A stretch of DNA of 64,000 nucleotides from Agromyces aurantiacus (GCF_016907355.1 NZ_JAFBBW010000001.1:3658001-3722000); one strand, 5' to 3'. Positions 8,858 to 17,375 are shown, counted from the first letter of the stretch. Translations and numbers: made by a program. The notes: a model not told the origin generated them from the sequence alone.

Positions 8858-8913
8858 GCCGTCACCCTATCCACGCGCGCACGCGAGCGCGGCGCGCGGG
8901 CCGGAGCGGCGGG

Positions 8914-8919
8914 TAGAGT
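8914..8919 (+). promoter_or_regulatory. -10 box TAGAGT for the reductase at 8937
   Basis: TAGAGT fits the actinobacterial TANNNT -10 pattern and lies 18 bp before the ATG, with GGGGAG in between as ribosome site. Confidence 0.45.
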
Positions 8920-8936
8920 CCGAGCGTGGGGAGCGC

Positions 8937-9998
8937 ATGAGCGGCGAACTGGTCGTGGTCACCGGCGGAACGGGCTTCGTCGGCATCCACTGCGTGCTGC
9001 GGCTGCTGGCCGGCGGCGGCGGCGGGACCAGCGGCGACGGCGACGACGCCCCGCGCGTGCGCGCGACCGTGCGCGACGCCGCCCGCGCCGACGACCTGCG
9101 CGCGCTCGTCCGGCTCGGCGGCGGCGACCCCGAGCGTGTCGAGGTGGCCGCAGCCGACCTCCTCGACGACGCCGGATGGCGCGACGCGCTCGCCGGCGCG
9201 ACGCACGTGCTGCACGTGGCCTCCCCCTTCCCGGCGCGGCAGCCGAGGGACGAACGTCGGCTGATCGAACCCGCTCGCGACGGCACGCTGCGCGTGCTGC
9301 GCGCGGCACGCGACGCGGGTGTGCGTCGCGTCGTCGTCACGTCGTCGTTCGCGGCTGTCGGCTACGGGGCGCACCCCGGCCGCCCGTTCACCGAGGACGA
9401 CTGGACGGACCCCGACCGGCCCGGCCTCACCGCGTACGTGCGGTCGAAGACGCTGGCCGAGCGCGCCGCGTGGGAGTTCGTCGACCGCGAGGGCGGCGGC
9501 CTCGAACTCTCGGTCGTGAACCCTGTCGGCGTCTTCGGCCCGGCGCTGGGCGCGGACCTCTCGAGTTCGCTCCTGCTCCTGCAGGTGCTGCTCGACGGGC
9601 GGATCCCCGCCGTGCCGCGCGGCAGCGTGAACGCCGTCGACGTGCGCGACGTCGCCGACCTGCACGTGCGCGCGATGCGACATCCGGATGCCGCGGGCGA
9701 GCGGTTCCTCGCCGTGTCGGGCGACGCGTTCACCTACGCCGAGCTCGCGGCCCTGCTGCGCGCCGAGCTCGGCCACGCCGCGCGGCGCGTGCCGACGCGG
9801 ACCATCCCCGACTGGGTGATCCGCGCCGGCGCGGCGTTCAGCGCCGACCTGCGCGGGCTCGTCGCCGACCTCGGCTCGCGGAAGGACGCCTCGCACGACA
9901 AGGCCGCGCGGGTGCTCGGCTGGGACCCCCGGCCGCGCGAGGAGGCCGTGCTCGCGTCGGCGCGGAGCCTCATCGAGCTCGGCCTCGTCCGCGCGTAG
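8937..9998 (+). CDS. NAD(P)-dependent reductase, dihydroflavonol-4-reductase-like extended SDR
   Basis: A 353-residue extended short-chain dehydrogenase. The N-terminal nucleotide motif VVVTGGTGFVGIHCVLRLL (TGxxGxxG type) is followed by a second segment, RATVRDAARADDLRAL, that recognises NADP. The segment THVLHVASPFP and catalytic motif TAYVRSKTLAERAAWEF (YxxxK) match the dihydroflavonol reductase/cinnamoyl-CoA reductase subgroup, used in bacteria to reduce aldehydes or ketones. Residues 20-30 hold a glycine-rich loop (AGGGGGTSGDGDD) that lengthens the usual dinucleotide loop. The start is ATG at 8937 after GTGGGGAG; the frame is open upstream but overlaps the TetR gene. It ends 4 bp before the convergent SDR. 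Confidence 0.85.
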   Translation: MSGELVVVTGGTGFVGIHCVLRLLAGGGGGTSGDGDDAPRVRATVRDAARADDLRALVRLGGGDPERVEVAAADLLDDAGWRDALAGATHVLHVASPFPARQPRDERRLIEPARDGTLRVLRAARDAGVRRVVVTSSFAAVGYGAHPGRPFTEDDWTDPDRPGLTAYVRSKTLAERAAWEFVDREGGGLELSVVNPVGVFGPALGADLSSSLLLLQVLLDGRIPAVPRGSVNAVDVRDVADLHVRAMRHPDAAGERFLAVSGDAFTYAELAALLRAELGHAARRVPTRTIPDWVIRAGAAFSADLRGLVADLGSRKDASHDKAARVLGWDPRPREEAVLASARSLIELGLVRA

Positions 9999-10002
9999 CG
10001 GC

Positions 10003-10746
10003 TCAGCTCTCGTAGTGCGCGAGGCCCGCGGTCTCGCCGCCGTCGGCGACGAACTCGGCGCCGGTCGAGAAGCTCGACTCGTCGCTCGCGAGGAAGAGGA
10101 CGAGGTTCGACAGCTCGATGGGCTCGCCGACGCGGTGCAGGGCCACGTGGTTCTGCGGGGTGTCGAGGTCCTCGGTCATCGGCGTGCGGATGACGCCCGG
10201 GTGCACCGAGTTGACGCGGATGTTGTAGCGCCCCAGGTCGAGGGCCGCGTTCTTGGTGAGTCCGCGCACGCCGAACTTTGCGGCGTTGTACCCGGGCAGC
10301 GCCTCGTAGCCCTGGAGGCCCGCGGTCGACGAGATGTTGATGATGGACCCGGCGCCCGACTCCTTCAGGGCGGGGATGGCCGCCTTGATGCCGTAGAAGA
10401 CGCCGGTGAGGTTGATGTCGATGATCTTCTGCCAGGCCTCGATCGTGTACTCCTCGATCGGGCCGAAGTTGGCGATGCCGGCGTTGTTCACGACCACGTC
10501 GAGCCGCCCGAACGCCTCGGTCGCGGCGGCGACGGCCGCCTCCCACTGCGCGTAGTCGGTGACATCCAGGTGGACGTACTTCGCGTTCTCCGCGCCGAGC
10601 TCGTCGGCGAGCGCGCTGCCCTCGTCGTCGAGCAGGTCGCCGATGACGACCTTCGCACCCTCCTGGACGAGCAGTCGCGCGTGCGACGCTCCCATGCCCC
10701 GGGCTCCGCCGCTGATGAGCGCGACTTTTCCGCTGACTCGTGCCAT
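10003..10746 (-). CDS. Classical SDR-family oxidoreductase
   Basis: A 247-residue classical short-chain dehydrogenase. The cofactor motif is ALISGGARGMGASHARLL (GxxxGxG), with D-rich VIGDLLDDEG after the second strand indicating NAD(H) preference. The NNAGI structural motif, catalytic Ser in IINISSTAG and YNAAKFGVRGLTKNAALDL (YxxxK) are intact. The closest broad types are 3-alpha/20-beta-hydroxysteroid or cyclohexanol dehydrogenases, although the substrate cannot be read. The ATG at 10746 follows AAGGAGA. It converges with the reductase at 8937-9998, so there is no common operon. Confidence 0.9.
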   Translation of the reverse strand: MARVSGKVALISGGARGMGASHARLLVQEGAKVVIGDLLDDEGSALADELGAENAKYVHLDVTDYAQWEAAVAAATEAFGRLDVVVNNAGIANFGPIEEYTIEAWQKIIDINLTGVFYGIKAAIPALKESGAGSIINISSTAGLQGYEALPGYNAAKFGVRGLTKNAALDLGRYNIRVNSVHPGVIRTPMTEDLDTPQNHVALHRVGEPIELSNLVLFLASDESSFSTGAEFVADGGETAGLAHYES

Positions 10747-11068
10747 GCGATGACTCTCCTTGTCGTTCGGGAGGTCGGCATCGCGGCTCGGATTCGTGGA
10801 GCGGGTCTCGGTGTCGACCTCGGCGTCAGGCTTCTAATCTACATCTGTCGAATAGCGGATGGCTGGGCGTGCGCTGTGCATCCGGGGCCACGCATCCGGA
10901 GGGCGACCACCCGCTTGTGATCCCTCCGTGACCGTCGTGACCGGATCGCAATCGTCGTGATCGGATCGCAACCGTCCACGGCGGCATCCGCGGCGATCCG
11001 CTGCGCCGCGCACGGGAGGATGACATCAGACCCGCCGGTCGCGCGGGCTCGAGGAGGGGGCACGCCGC
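10747..11068. other. Divergent intergenic region with a 20-bp tandem repeat
   Basis: A 322-bp gap between the leftward SDR and the rightward small membrane protein. The left part (about 10830-10860) is relatively AT-rich and may hold the SDR promoter. At 10933-10972 a 20-bp unit (CGTCGTGAYCGGATCGCAAY) occurs twice in tandem with two differences. No coding frame is convincing. Confidence 0.6.
10933..10972. repeat. Two tandem 20-bp units
   Basis: Units at 10933-10952 and 10953-10972 are 18/20 identical. The preceding bases (CCGTGACCGT) look like part of a third, decayed unit. The 20-bp period equals about two helical turns, so paired binding sites for a regulator are possible. Confidence 0.55.
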
Positions 11069-11413
11069 ATGTCGGCCATAGCGCGCCATCCCGCCTCGCC
11101 CGAACCGCCCGCGGACCCGCCCGCCCTGCGCGGCCCGCTGCGCGTGCTGGGACTCGTCTCGCTCGGCCTCGGCGCGGTCGCCGCGGCGGTGGCCTTCGTC
11201 ACCCCGCTGCGCTCGCCGGCGGCGACGGCCGCGCTCGCCGCCCTCGCCATCGCCGCGGTCGCGCTCGCCGCGCTCGTCCAGGCGGGCGCACGACGCACGG
11301 GCCGACGCACGAGCGGCCCGGCCACCGCCGGGTTCATGCTCGGCGTCGCGGCACTCGGCATCCTCGCGGTCTCGTTCGTTCCCGCCGCGCTCGGACTCGG
11401 GCTCTCGGCATGA
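11069..11413 (+). CDS. Small membrane protein, DUF4190-like
   Basis: A 114-residue protein of unknown function. A proline-rich cytoplasmic head (about 28 residues) is followed by three hydrophobic segments (LGLVSLGLGAVAAAVAFV; AATAALAALAIAAVALAALV; GFMLGVAALGILAVSFVPAAL). The alternation of G, A and L with short basic loops resembles DUF4190-type membrane proteins of actinobacteria. The stop overlaps the next start (ATGA at 11410-11413), so both are translated together. Confidence 0.65.
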   Translation: MSAIARHPASPEPPADPPALRGPLRVLGLVSLGLGAVAAAVAFVTPLRSPAATAALAALAIAAVALAALVQAGARRTGRRTSGPATAGFMLGVAALGILAVSFVPAALGLGLSA

Positions 11414-12108
11414 CCGGGCCAGGCGGCGCCGCCCGGGAGGTGCTCCCCGCGCCCGACTCGGCCCGCGAGGTGGGCTGGGCACGGGCCGCCGCCGTCGTCT
11501 CGCTCGGTCTCGGCATCCTGGCGCTCGTCCAGCTCCGGTGGACCCTGCTCCTCGACCTGCCCGGCCTGGTGTGGCTGGCCGCGCTCGCGGTCGCCGCCGT
11601 GGTGCTCGGTCTCCTCTCCCGGCGGTGGTCGCGCCGCGCGCGACGCAGGACCTCGGCCATGGCGATCGCGGGGATCTGGCTCGCCTCGGCGTCGCTGTTC
11701 CTGGGCATCGTGCCGACGGCGGTCATCACCGTGCTCGCGGAGCGACCCGCCGACGATCCGGTGACGCCGTCCGAGTCGGCCCGCGCGCTCGACACCGAAC
11801 AGCGAGCACTCGAGGAGGCGGCCGCCCTCGCCGAGGACCGCCTCACCCGGCTCGCCGAGGACGACGCCGCGGCCGAACCCGACGCCGGCGCCGCGACCTA
11901 CCCGCCCCGGCTGGCCGTCACGACCGACGGCGACCTCCTGCTCACGCTCGACGGCGACGTCCTCGCCGAGCTCCCGTACGGCGCTCGCGTGGGCTACCAG
12001 ACCTTCGCCGACCAGCAGCACTTCGAGCTGGTGCTCACCGGGTCGCTCGGCGCCTCGGCGGAGGTCACCGACCAGGCGTCGACGCCGACGCCCTCGCCGT
12101 CGCGCTGA
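11410..12108 (+). CDS. Membrane protein with coiled acidic extracytoplasmic tail
   Basis: A 232-residue protein of unknown function. It has three hydrophobic segments in residues 18-108 (AAAVVSLGLGILALVQ; GLVWLAALAVAAVVLGLL; MAIAGIWLASASLFLGIVPTAVITVL). A helical, E/A/D-rich segment follows (about 115-160; SARALDTEQRALEEAAALAEDRLTRLAEDD), then a small beta-like domain (DGDLLLTLDGDVLAELPYGA). Its start overlaps the upstream stop by 4 bp. Its first half resembles the upstream protein, which suggests gene duplication followed by gain of a sensor-like tail. The function is not recognised. Confidence 0.7.
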   Translation: MTGPGGAAREVLPAPDSAREVGWARAAAVVSLGLGILALVQLRWTLLLDLPGLVWLAALAVAAVVLGLLSRRWSRRARRRTSAMAIAGIWLASASLFLGIVPTAVITVLAERPADDPVTPSESARALDTEQRALEEAAALAEDRLTRLAEDDAAAEPDAGAATYPPRLAVTTDGDLLLTLDGDVLAELPYGARVGYQTFADQQHFELVLTGSLGASAEVTDQASTPTPSPSR

Positions 12109-12126
12109 GCGGGCTCGCGGCCCGCC

Positions 12127-12987
12127 TCAGGCGTCGCGCCATCCGTGCTCGGGCTCGAAGCCGAGCTCGGTCCGCGCCCGCTCGATCGAGAACAGCGACT
12201 CGTGCTCGCCGAACTCGCGGCGCAGTTCCACGCCGGGGAAGAACTCCGCCACGAGCTCGCTCGTGGGCCGCGACATGACGGTGTCCGCGTTCGCGATCAC
12301 GTAGGCGCGGGCCCCCGCGACCTCCGCTTCGAGCGCTCGGCGCACCGACTGGGCGGCGTCGCGCACGTCGATGTACCCGAATGCGTTGAAGAGGCGCGAC
12401 GCCGGATCCACCTCGAATGCGGCGAACTCGCCGTACCGATCCGGGTCGATCACGTTCGAGAACCGCAGCGCGACGAACGGGATGCCCGACCATGCCGAGA
12501 CGTGCTCGGCCATGGTCTCGCCGAGCACCTTCGACAGCGAGTACGTCGACGTCGGCCGTGGGTAGTGGTCCTCGTCGAGCGGGAGGTACCACGGCTGGTT
12601 GCCGGGCCCGAAGTCGAGGCCGAGCGTGGTCTCGCTCGACGCCCACACCACGCGTTCGACGCCCGCCTGCGCGGCCGCGAGGAACACGTTCGAGTTCATC
12701 GCGTTGTTGACGTTCAGCGTGCGGGCGGGCGTGAAGATCGTCGGCGCCGGGATCGCGGCGAGGTGCGCGACGGCGTCGACCCCGCTGATCACCTCGAAGG
12801 CGTCGCCGAAGTCGGTGAGGTCGGCCTGCGTGTACACGAGGTCGGGCCGCGACCAGCGCGCCGGCAGCAGCGGCGACGGCGGCACCACGTCGGTCGCGAG
12901 CACCTCGTAGCCGTGCTCGAGCAGGTCGTGCACGACCGCACGCCCCGCGAGTCCCGAGGCGCCGGTGACGCAGATCCGCTTCGACAT
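12127..12987 (-). CDS. NAD-dependent epimerase/dehydratase (extended SDR)
   Basis: A 286-residue extended SDR. The Rossmann motif ICVTGASGLAGRAVVHDLL is followed by D-specific VLATDVVPP, indicating NAD. The catalytic motif is STYSLSKVLGETMAEH (YxxxK), and SSETTLGLDFGPGNQPWYLP lies before it, as in GalE/uronate-dehydrogenase-like enzymes of about 260-330 residues. It probably epimerises or oxidises a sugar nucleotide or uronate. The ATG at 12987 follows a perfect GAGGAGGAG ribosome site; frames extending further upstream are not needed. It converges with the membrane protein that ends at 12108. Confidence 0.88.
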   Translation of the reverse strand: MSKRICVTGASGLAGRAVVHDLLEHGYEVLATDVVPPSPLLPARWSRPDLVYTQADLTDFGDAFEVISGVDAVAHLAAIPAPTIFTPARTLNVNNAMNSNVFLAAAQAGVERVVWASSETTLGLDFGPGNQPWYLPLDEDHYPRPTSTYSLSKVLGETMAEHVSAWSGIPFVALRFSNVIDPDRYGEFAAFEVDPASRLFNAFGYIDVRDAAQSVRRALEAEVAGARAYVIANADTVMSRPTSELVAEFFPGVELRREFGEHESLFSIERARTELGFEPEHGWRDA

Positions 12988-13166
12988 GTGCTCCTCCTCG
13001 GCGCGCGGTCGGGTGCGCTCGCTGTCGGATGCTACCGCCGACCGCTGCGCCCCGCCGCCGCCGCCGTGCCGGAGATCGGCCGGTTCGCAGGACCGGATCC
13101 GCGGATCGATCCGGGATGACGGTGATCTCCGGCGAAACGGATGGCGCCGCCTCGTACGATCGAGGC

Positions 13167-13604
13167 ATGACCGACCCGGCCGAGCGCGACGACCGCGACC
13201 ACCCCGACGGGCACGTCCCGACACCCTGGTGGCAGGACCAGACCGACGTCGGCGGCATCGGCATGGCGCGGTTCTTCGCGTGGGCCGGGCTGCTGCTCGG
13301 CGTGGGCGCGCTCGGGATCGCGCTGTTCGCCCCGCTCGAAGGGCAGGCCCTGCGCACCGTCTGGCTCGCCGGCTTCGGCACCGCGGCGATGTGGGTGCCG
13401 TGGATGGCGGTTCCCCGCTACCGGCGCGAGGGCGTCCGGGTGTCGTGGGTGGTGCCCGTCGCGATGGGGCTCGGCGCCCTCGCGATCCTCGTCGCGATCT
13501 ACGCGTTCGTCGTCATCGCCGCGGCATCCTCGGGCCTCATGCTGCCCGCGCCCGAGTACTGGCTGCCGCCGGCCGCACCCGGCGCCCCCGGCATCCCGAC
13601 CTGA
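13167..13604 (+). CDS. Small three-helix membrane protein
   Basis: A 145-residue protein of unknown function. The D/P-rich head (MTDPAERDDRDHPDGHVPTP) is cytoplasmic. Three or four hydrophobic segments follow (MARFFAWAGLLLGVGALGIALF; VWLAGFGTAAMWVPWMAV; WVVPVAMGLGALAILVAIYAFVVIAAA), with a proline-rich end. The ATG at 13167 fits a start just after CGAGG; an in-frame start at 13029 would overlap the promoter of the divergent epimerase. The stop codon abuts the convergent lipoprotein stop without any gap. Confidence 0.65.
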   Translation: MTDPAERDDRDHPDGHVPTPWWQDQTDVGGIGMARFFAWAGLLLGVGALGIALFAPLEGQALRTVWLAGFGTAAMWVPWMAVPRYRREGVRVSWVVPVAMGLGALAILVAIYAFVVIAAASSGLMLPAPEYWLPPAAPGAPGIPT

Positions 13605-14156
13605 TCAGGGCTGCGCCGAGGGCCGGTTGAAGTTCGCGATGGAATCCTCGGCCGCGTCGCGCGAGACGGTGCCGAACTCCTGCCACTCGGGTTCGCCGAT
13701 CGTGCCGCCGAGGATGCACTCGCTGCCCGCGGCATCCACGAGGTCGGCCGGGCGATTCCCGTCGTCGACCTCGATGTAGACGAACCACTGGCCGTCGTCG
13801 CGCTGCAGCACCGTGGCGTCGGCGAACGGCGCGTACTCGAGGAGCCCGAAGTCGCCGGGGTAGTAGGCGTACGTCTGGGCACGGCACAGCGCGTACGCGT
13901 CGATGGCCTCGAGCGGGTGGTCGCCGCCGGCTCCCGTCGGGGTGTCGGATGCCGGGGGCATCTCGCTCGCCGTCGCGGCCGGCGTCGTCGCGGCCGGCGT
14001 CGTCTCGGCGGGTGGGGCGGAGGTCGCGGGCGCCGGACCGCCCGGGGTGCAGCCGGTCAACGCCAGGAGCAGGACGACCGCGCCGGCTCCGGCGACGGCC
14101 AGGGCACTCCGGCGCCTCGTCGAGGTGGGTCGGACGTCGCGACGCATCGGTTCCAT
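13605..14156 (-). CDS. Lipoprotein of unknown function
   Basis: A 183-residue secreted protein. The N-terminal basic region (RRDVRPTSTRRR), a hydrophobic stretch (ALAVAGAGAVVLLLA) and the lipobox LTGC give a lipid-anchored cysteine near residue 36. A P/A/T-rich spacer (about 37-70) precedes a small globular domain with CRAQTYAYYPG and SECILGGTIGEPEW, whose two cysteines may form a disulfide. I do not recognise the domain. Translation may start at 14156, 14147 or 14174; 14156 is a compromise. It lies head to tail with the deaminase gene. Confidence 0.7.
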   Translation of the reverse strand: MEPMRRDVRPTSTRRRSALAVAGAGAVVLLLALTGCTPGGPAPATSAPPAETTPAATTPAATASEMPPASDTPTGAGGDHPLEAIDAYALCRAQTYAYYPGDFGLLEYAPFADATVLQRDDGQWFVYIEVDDGNRPADLVDAAGSECILGGTIGEPEWQEFGTVSRDAAEDSIANFNRPSAQP

Positions 14157-14236
14157 GCGGGCGAGGCTACTCATCCGACGCCTGCCCGGGATCAGGGCGC
14201 GCCCCGGTCGTCGACCATGCGACGGTGCCGTGCGCC

Positions 14237-14725
14237 TCAGACCCAGAACCCCGCGTGGACGTCGGCGGCCTCGGGAAGATCGGCGGGCCCCGCGACGACG
14301 ACCGGCCGCCCGCCGCGGGCGAAGACCTCGCGAGACGGGAGGCTGAGGGTCGGAACGCCCTCCTGCTCGGCGACGATGTCGCGCAGACCCGACTCCGACA
14401 GCGCGAACACCACCCGCGAGATGCCGCTCCAGTAGATCGCGCCCGAGCACATGGCGCACGGTTCGGTGCTCGTGTAGAGCGTGCTCGCGGCGAGTTCGTC
14501 GGCATCGAGTTCGGCCGCGGCGAGGCGCACGACGTTGGTCTCGGCATGCCCGGTCGGATCCCGCCCGGTCACCACGGTGTTCATCCCCTCGACGACCCGG
14601 CCGTCGGCGGACACGACGATCGACCCGAACGGGTGGTCGCCGCGGTCGCGCGCCCGCCGCGCCAACTCGACGCATCGACGAAGGTGCACCACGTCGTGCT
14701 CGGTCACCTGCTCGAGGCCGTCCAT
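14237..14725 (-). CDS. Nucleoside/guanine deaminase (CDA superfamily)
   Basis: A 162-residue zinc deaminase. The HAE motif (PTGHAETNVVRLAAAELDADEL) supplies the zinc histidine and the catalytic glutamate. The PCxxC motif (STEPCAMCSGAIYWSGISRVVFAL) supplies two zinc cysteines. The order, spacing and length match GuaD-type guanine deaminases and other cytosolic purine/pyrimidine deaminases, more than tRNA-specific TadA, which would be expected near dnaX or tRNA genes. It probably deaminates a free base in salvage. The start is ATG at 14725; the frame extends upstream, antisense to the next lipoprotein gene, and that part is ignored. Confidence 0.87.
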   Translation of the reverse strand: MDGLEQVTEHDVVHLRRCVELARRARDRGDHPFGSIVVSADGRVVEGMNTVVTGRDPTGHAETNVVRLAAAELDADELAASTLYTSTEPCAMCSGAIYWSGISRVVFALSESGLRDIVAEQEGVPTLSLPSREVFARGGRPVVVAGPADLPEAADVHAGFWV

Positions 14726-14801
14726 GCGCCCATTCTGCCGGGGCTGCATGGCCTGTGGATGACTCGCCGCGGCTCGATCGCGATCCCCTACGGTGGACGG
14801 C

Positions 14802-15362
14802 ATGCCCCGCACCCCGCGCCGCATCACGGCGCTCCTGCTCGCCGGCGCGACGCTCGCGACGCTCGCCGCGTGCGCGCCGGCCGAGCCGGAGCCGACCGCC
14901 GCGCCCACCTCCCCGTCGGAGACGGCGGACGCGCCGGTCTTCGCCTCGGACGAGGAAGCGCTGGCGGCGGCGGTCGCCGCGTACGAGGCGTACTTGGTCG
15001 CGAGTGACGCCATCACGGCTGACGGTGGGGAGGGAGTGGACAGGATCGATGGAGTCACGTCTGCAGAGTTCGCAAAGATGAGCAAGACGGATTTCGCAGC
15101 CTTCCGTCACGCTGGCCTCCGTACGGAGGGGGCGACAGCCATCGATTCGCCCCGCCTGATCGAGGTGGCGGACAACGCGCAGGCTGTCTCGTTCTACGCC
15201 TGCCAAGACGTGTCAAGCGTGCGCGTCCTCAACTCTGCACAGGAGGATGTCACTCCCTCGGACCGAGATCCACGGCTCCCTCTGGTCATCGAGGCCGTCG
15301 CTGAGGGGCCACAGTTGGTCATCGATGGGAATCAGGTGTGGTCTGGCGACGACTTCTGCTGA
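14802..15362 (+). CDS. Lipoprotein of unknown function, composite composition
   Basis: A 186-residue secreted protein. The signal (RRITALLLAGATLATLAAC) ends in a lipobox, followed by a P/T/S-rich spacer. The domain (EEALAAAVAAYEAYLVASDAI ... FYACQDVSSVRVLNSAQEDVTP) has the cystatin/NTF2-like helix then strands seen in many actinobacterial secreted proteins. From about 15000 on, codon use changes: GC falls and A/T-ending codons (GCA, TCA, ACA) become common, unlike every neighbour. A GTG at 14793 is a possible alternative start. The stop overlaps the next gene by 25 bp. Confidence 0.72.
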   Translation: MPRTPRRITALLLAGATLATLAACAPAEPEPTAAPTSPSETADAPVFASDEEALAAAVAAYEAYLVASDAITADGGEGVDRIDGVTSAEFAKMSKTDFAAFRHAGLRTEGATAIDSPRLIEVADNAQAVSFYACQDVSSVRVLNSAQEDVTPSDRDPRLPLVIEAVAEGPQLVIDGNQVWSGDDFC

Positions 15363-16174
15363 CCGCGGCTCTCTCTGTTGGAGCACTTAGCCCCCTCAGC
15401 ACAGGAGAGTTCTGTAGTCCTGCCATGCACTCGGCCGGGATGTGCGGTGTGACGGGGTCAGTGTCCACCGACGAGGTCCAGCTCGAGGCGGGTTACGAAT
15501 CCGTCTCTTCGGGCCCGAAGACCGCGAACAACGACCCCGCCGACGGGTACACGCCGGAACTCGTCGGCGACGAGAACGCGAGCAGCGCCGAGCGACCGAC
15601 CGCCCCACCCAGCGACATCTGCAGTCCGACGAATCCGACCGAGTGCGCGTTCACGGGTGCGGAGCCCGAACCGCCCGCCGCGGGCGAGCCGACGGTCACG
15701 CTGCGCGACATCGCGTCGTTCCGGCCCGTGGCGCCGGAGACGGCGATGCAGCCCGACGGCTGGGCGGTCGTCGGGCTGCCGGCGAACTTCGTGACGGAGG
15801 CTGCGGTGCAGACGCGGGCGGGCACGCTGCTCGGGCGGTCGGCCGAGGTGCGGTTCCACCCCGTCGGCTACCGGTGGACGCACTCCGACGGGTCGGTCGT
15901 CCAGGCGTCGGTGCCCGGCGCGAGGTGGGAGGAGCTCGGGCAGGCGGAGTTCAGCGAGACGGCGACGAGCCACTCGTATGCGGAGTCGGGCGAGTACACG
16001 GTCGGGCTCTCGGTGGTGTTCGTCGTCGAGTACCGGTTCGACGGATCGGCGTGGCGGTGGATCGACGGGACGCTGGTGGTCCTCGGCGCACCGCGCGAGG
16101 TGCTGGTCGGCGAGTTCGACACCGTGCTGGTCACCGGCGACTGCACCGTGGCGCCGAACGGCCCGGGCTGCTGA
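15338..16174 (+). CDS. Secreted PKD-like protein
   Basis: A 278-residue exported protein. A GTG start at 15338 gives a basic, hydrophobic signal sequence (VWRRLLLTAALSVGALSPLS). Residues about 40-110 are low complexity (S, N, P, E). Residues 125-275 form a beta-rich domain: GWAVVGLPANFVTEAAVQTRAGTLLG, then a segment with RWTHSDGS, and SYAESGEYTVGLSVVFVVEYRF. The last of these is typical of PKD-type strands in actinobacterial secreted proteins that occur beside small lipoproteins. It overlaps the upstream lipoprotein gene and is probably co-translated. The first about 35 codons belong to the low-GC patch; the rest is normal for the genome. Confidence 0.7.
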   Translation: MVWRRLLLTAALSVGALSPLSTGEFCSPAMHSAGMCGVTGSVSTDEVQLEAGYESVSSGPKTANNDPADGYTPELVGDENASSAERPTAPPSDICSPTNPTECAFTGAEPEPPAAGEPTVTLRDIASFRPVAPETAMQPDGWAVVGLPANFVTEAAVQTRAGTLLGRSAEVRFHPVGYRWTHSDGSVVQASVPGARWEELGQAEFSETATSHSYAESGEYTVGLSVVFVVEYRFDGSAWRWIDGTLVVLGAPREVLVGEFDTVLVTGDCTVAPNGPGC

Positions 16175-16421
16175 GTCCGCACCGCGCAGGATCTCGGCTT
16201 CCCTGGATCCCGCGCCCGCGCAGTCTCGGCGTTCGCTGGATCATCTGCGGGCGCGAACCGGGTGGAGAAGTATTCGGCGGATACCTTTCCACCCGATTCG
16301 AGCAGCGGATGGCCCGAGCGACCGCCGCGAGCTCGGGTCGCCGGAGCGAGTCCGTCCGCGCGGCCGCGGCCGTCGGCGGGACCGGCGCGCAGCCAGCCGA
16401 CCGAGCGGCTCGCCGCGGCCG
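16175..16421. other. Intergenic region with direct repeat and hairpin
   Basis: A 247-bp gap between convergent genes. At about 16184-16210 and 16217-16243 an imperfect repeat (GCGCAG..TCTCGGC..TTC.CTGGATC) occurs twice. A dyad at 16260-16294 follows. The remainder is GC-rich without an identifiable gene. Confidence 0.5.
16260..16294. terminator. Hairpin downstream of the PKD-like gene
   Basis: GGGTGGA (16260-16266) pairs with TCCACCC (16288-16294), and the inner AAGTAT pairs with ATACCTT through one bulged base. It is AT-richer than typical terminators here. It may end transcription of the rightward gene or be a binding dyad. Confidence 0.4.
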
Positions 16422-17375
16422 TCAGGTGCGGTCGAGCGCCGCGAGCACGCGCGGCACCGAACCCCCGAGGTTCCACTCGTCGGCGAGCGACTCGATCGCG
16501 GCGCGCGCGTCGCCGGTGACCGGCGCGAGCCGGGCGCCGAGCTCGTCGGCCGACGGCAGGTCGAGCGTCCGGACCACGTTCACGACGGTCGGCGCGACCG
16601 CGAGGTAGTCGTGCGCCCCGGCGAGCTTCGCGCGCATCGTCGCCGACATGCGGGGCGCCGCGTCGGTCACGTCGGGATCGCCCGACGCGACCACGAGCAT
16701 CGCGTCGAGCGAGCCGAATTCGCCGAGCAGGCCCGCGGCGGTCTTCTCGCCGATGCCCGCGACGCCCGGCAACCCGTCGGAGGTGTCGCCGCGCAGCGTC
16801 GCGAAGTCGGCGTACTGCGACGGCTCGATGCCGTACTTCGCGACCACCCACTCGTCGGTCACGAGTTCGAGCCTGCTCATGCCGCGTGCGGTGTAGATCA
16901 CACGGACACCGGCGTCGTCGTCGACGAGCTGGAACAGGTCGCGGTCGCCGGTCACCACGTCGACCGGCATGCCCGCGTCGGTCGCGAGCGTGCCGATCAC
17001 GTCGTCGGCCTCGTGCGCCGCGACGCCCACGACCGGGATGCCGAGCAGCCCGAGCACCTCGCGGATCATCGGCACCTGCGCCTCGAGCGGGTCGGGCACC
17101 TCCTCGACGTCGGGCCCGCCGGGCACGACCTCCTCGACGCGATGCGCCTTGTAGCTCGGGATCAGCTCGACGCGCCAGTGCGGGCGCCAGTCGTCGTCCC
17201 AGCAGGCGACGACGTGCGTCGGCTCGAAGTCGGCCACGAGGCGGGCGATCATGTCGAGCAGGCCGCGCACCGCGTTGACCGGCGTGCCATCCGCTCGCTT
17301 CAACGAATCGGGCACGCCGTAGAAGGCGCGGAAGTACAGCGACGCGGTGTCGAGCAGCATCAGGCGATCGGGCAT
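16422..17375 (-). CDS. 5'-3' exonuclease (flap-nuclease family)
   Basis: A 317-residue stand-alone homologue of the N-terminal 5'-nuclease domain of DNA polymerase I, as found in actinobacteria. Conserved acidic and basic metal and phosphate contacts are visible: [16 protein letters not shown] at the start, [11 protein letters not shown] and [19 protein letters not shown], and [13 protein letters not shown]. The H3TH region follows with [23 protein letters not shown]. It removes RNA primers or flaps during lagging-strand replication and repair. The ATG at 17375 has a GGGAGGATC ribosome site. It is a single-gene unit, divergent from msrB. Confidence 0.9.
   Translation of the reverse strand: MPDRLMLLDTASLYFRAFYGVPDSLKRADGTPVNAVRGLLDMIARLVADFEPTHVVACWDDDWRPHWRVELIPSYKAHRVEEVVPGGPDVEEVPDPLEAQVPMIREVLGLLGIPVVGVAAHEADDVIGTLATDAGMPVDVVTGDRDLFQLVDDDAGVRVIYTARGMSRLELVTDEWVVAKYGIEPSQYADFATLRGDTSDGLPGVAGIGEKTAAGLLGEFGSLDAMLVVASGDPDVTDAAPRMSATMRAKLAGAHDYLAVAPTVVNVVRTLDLPSADELGARLAPVTGDARAAIESLADEWNLGGSVPRVLAALDRT

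Noticed and set aside
4916..10015. Very long open frame (about 1700 codons) on the + strand
   Set aside because: It is R/A/P-rich with no domain pattern and lies over several well-supported genes on both strands; it is a by-product of very high GC content.
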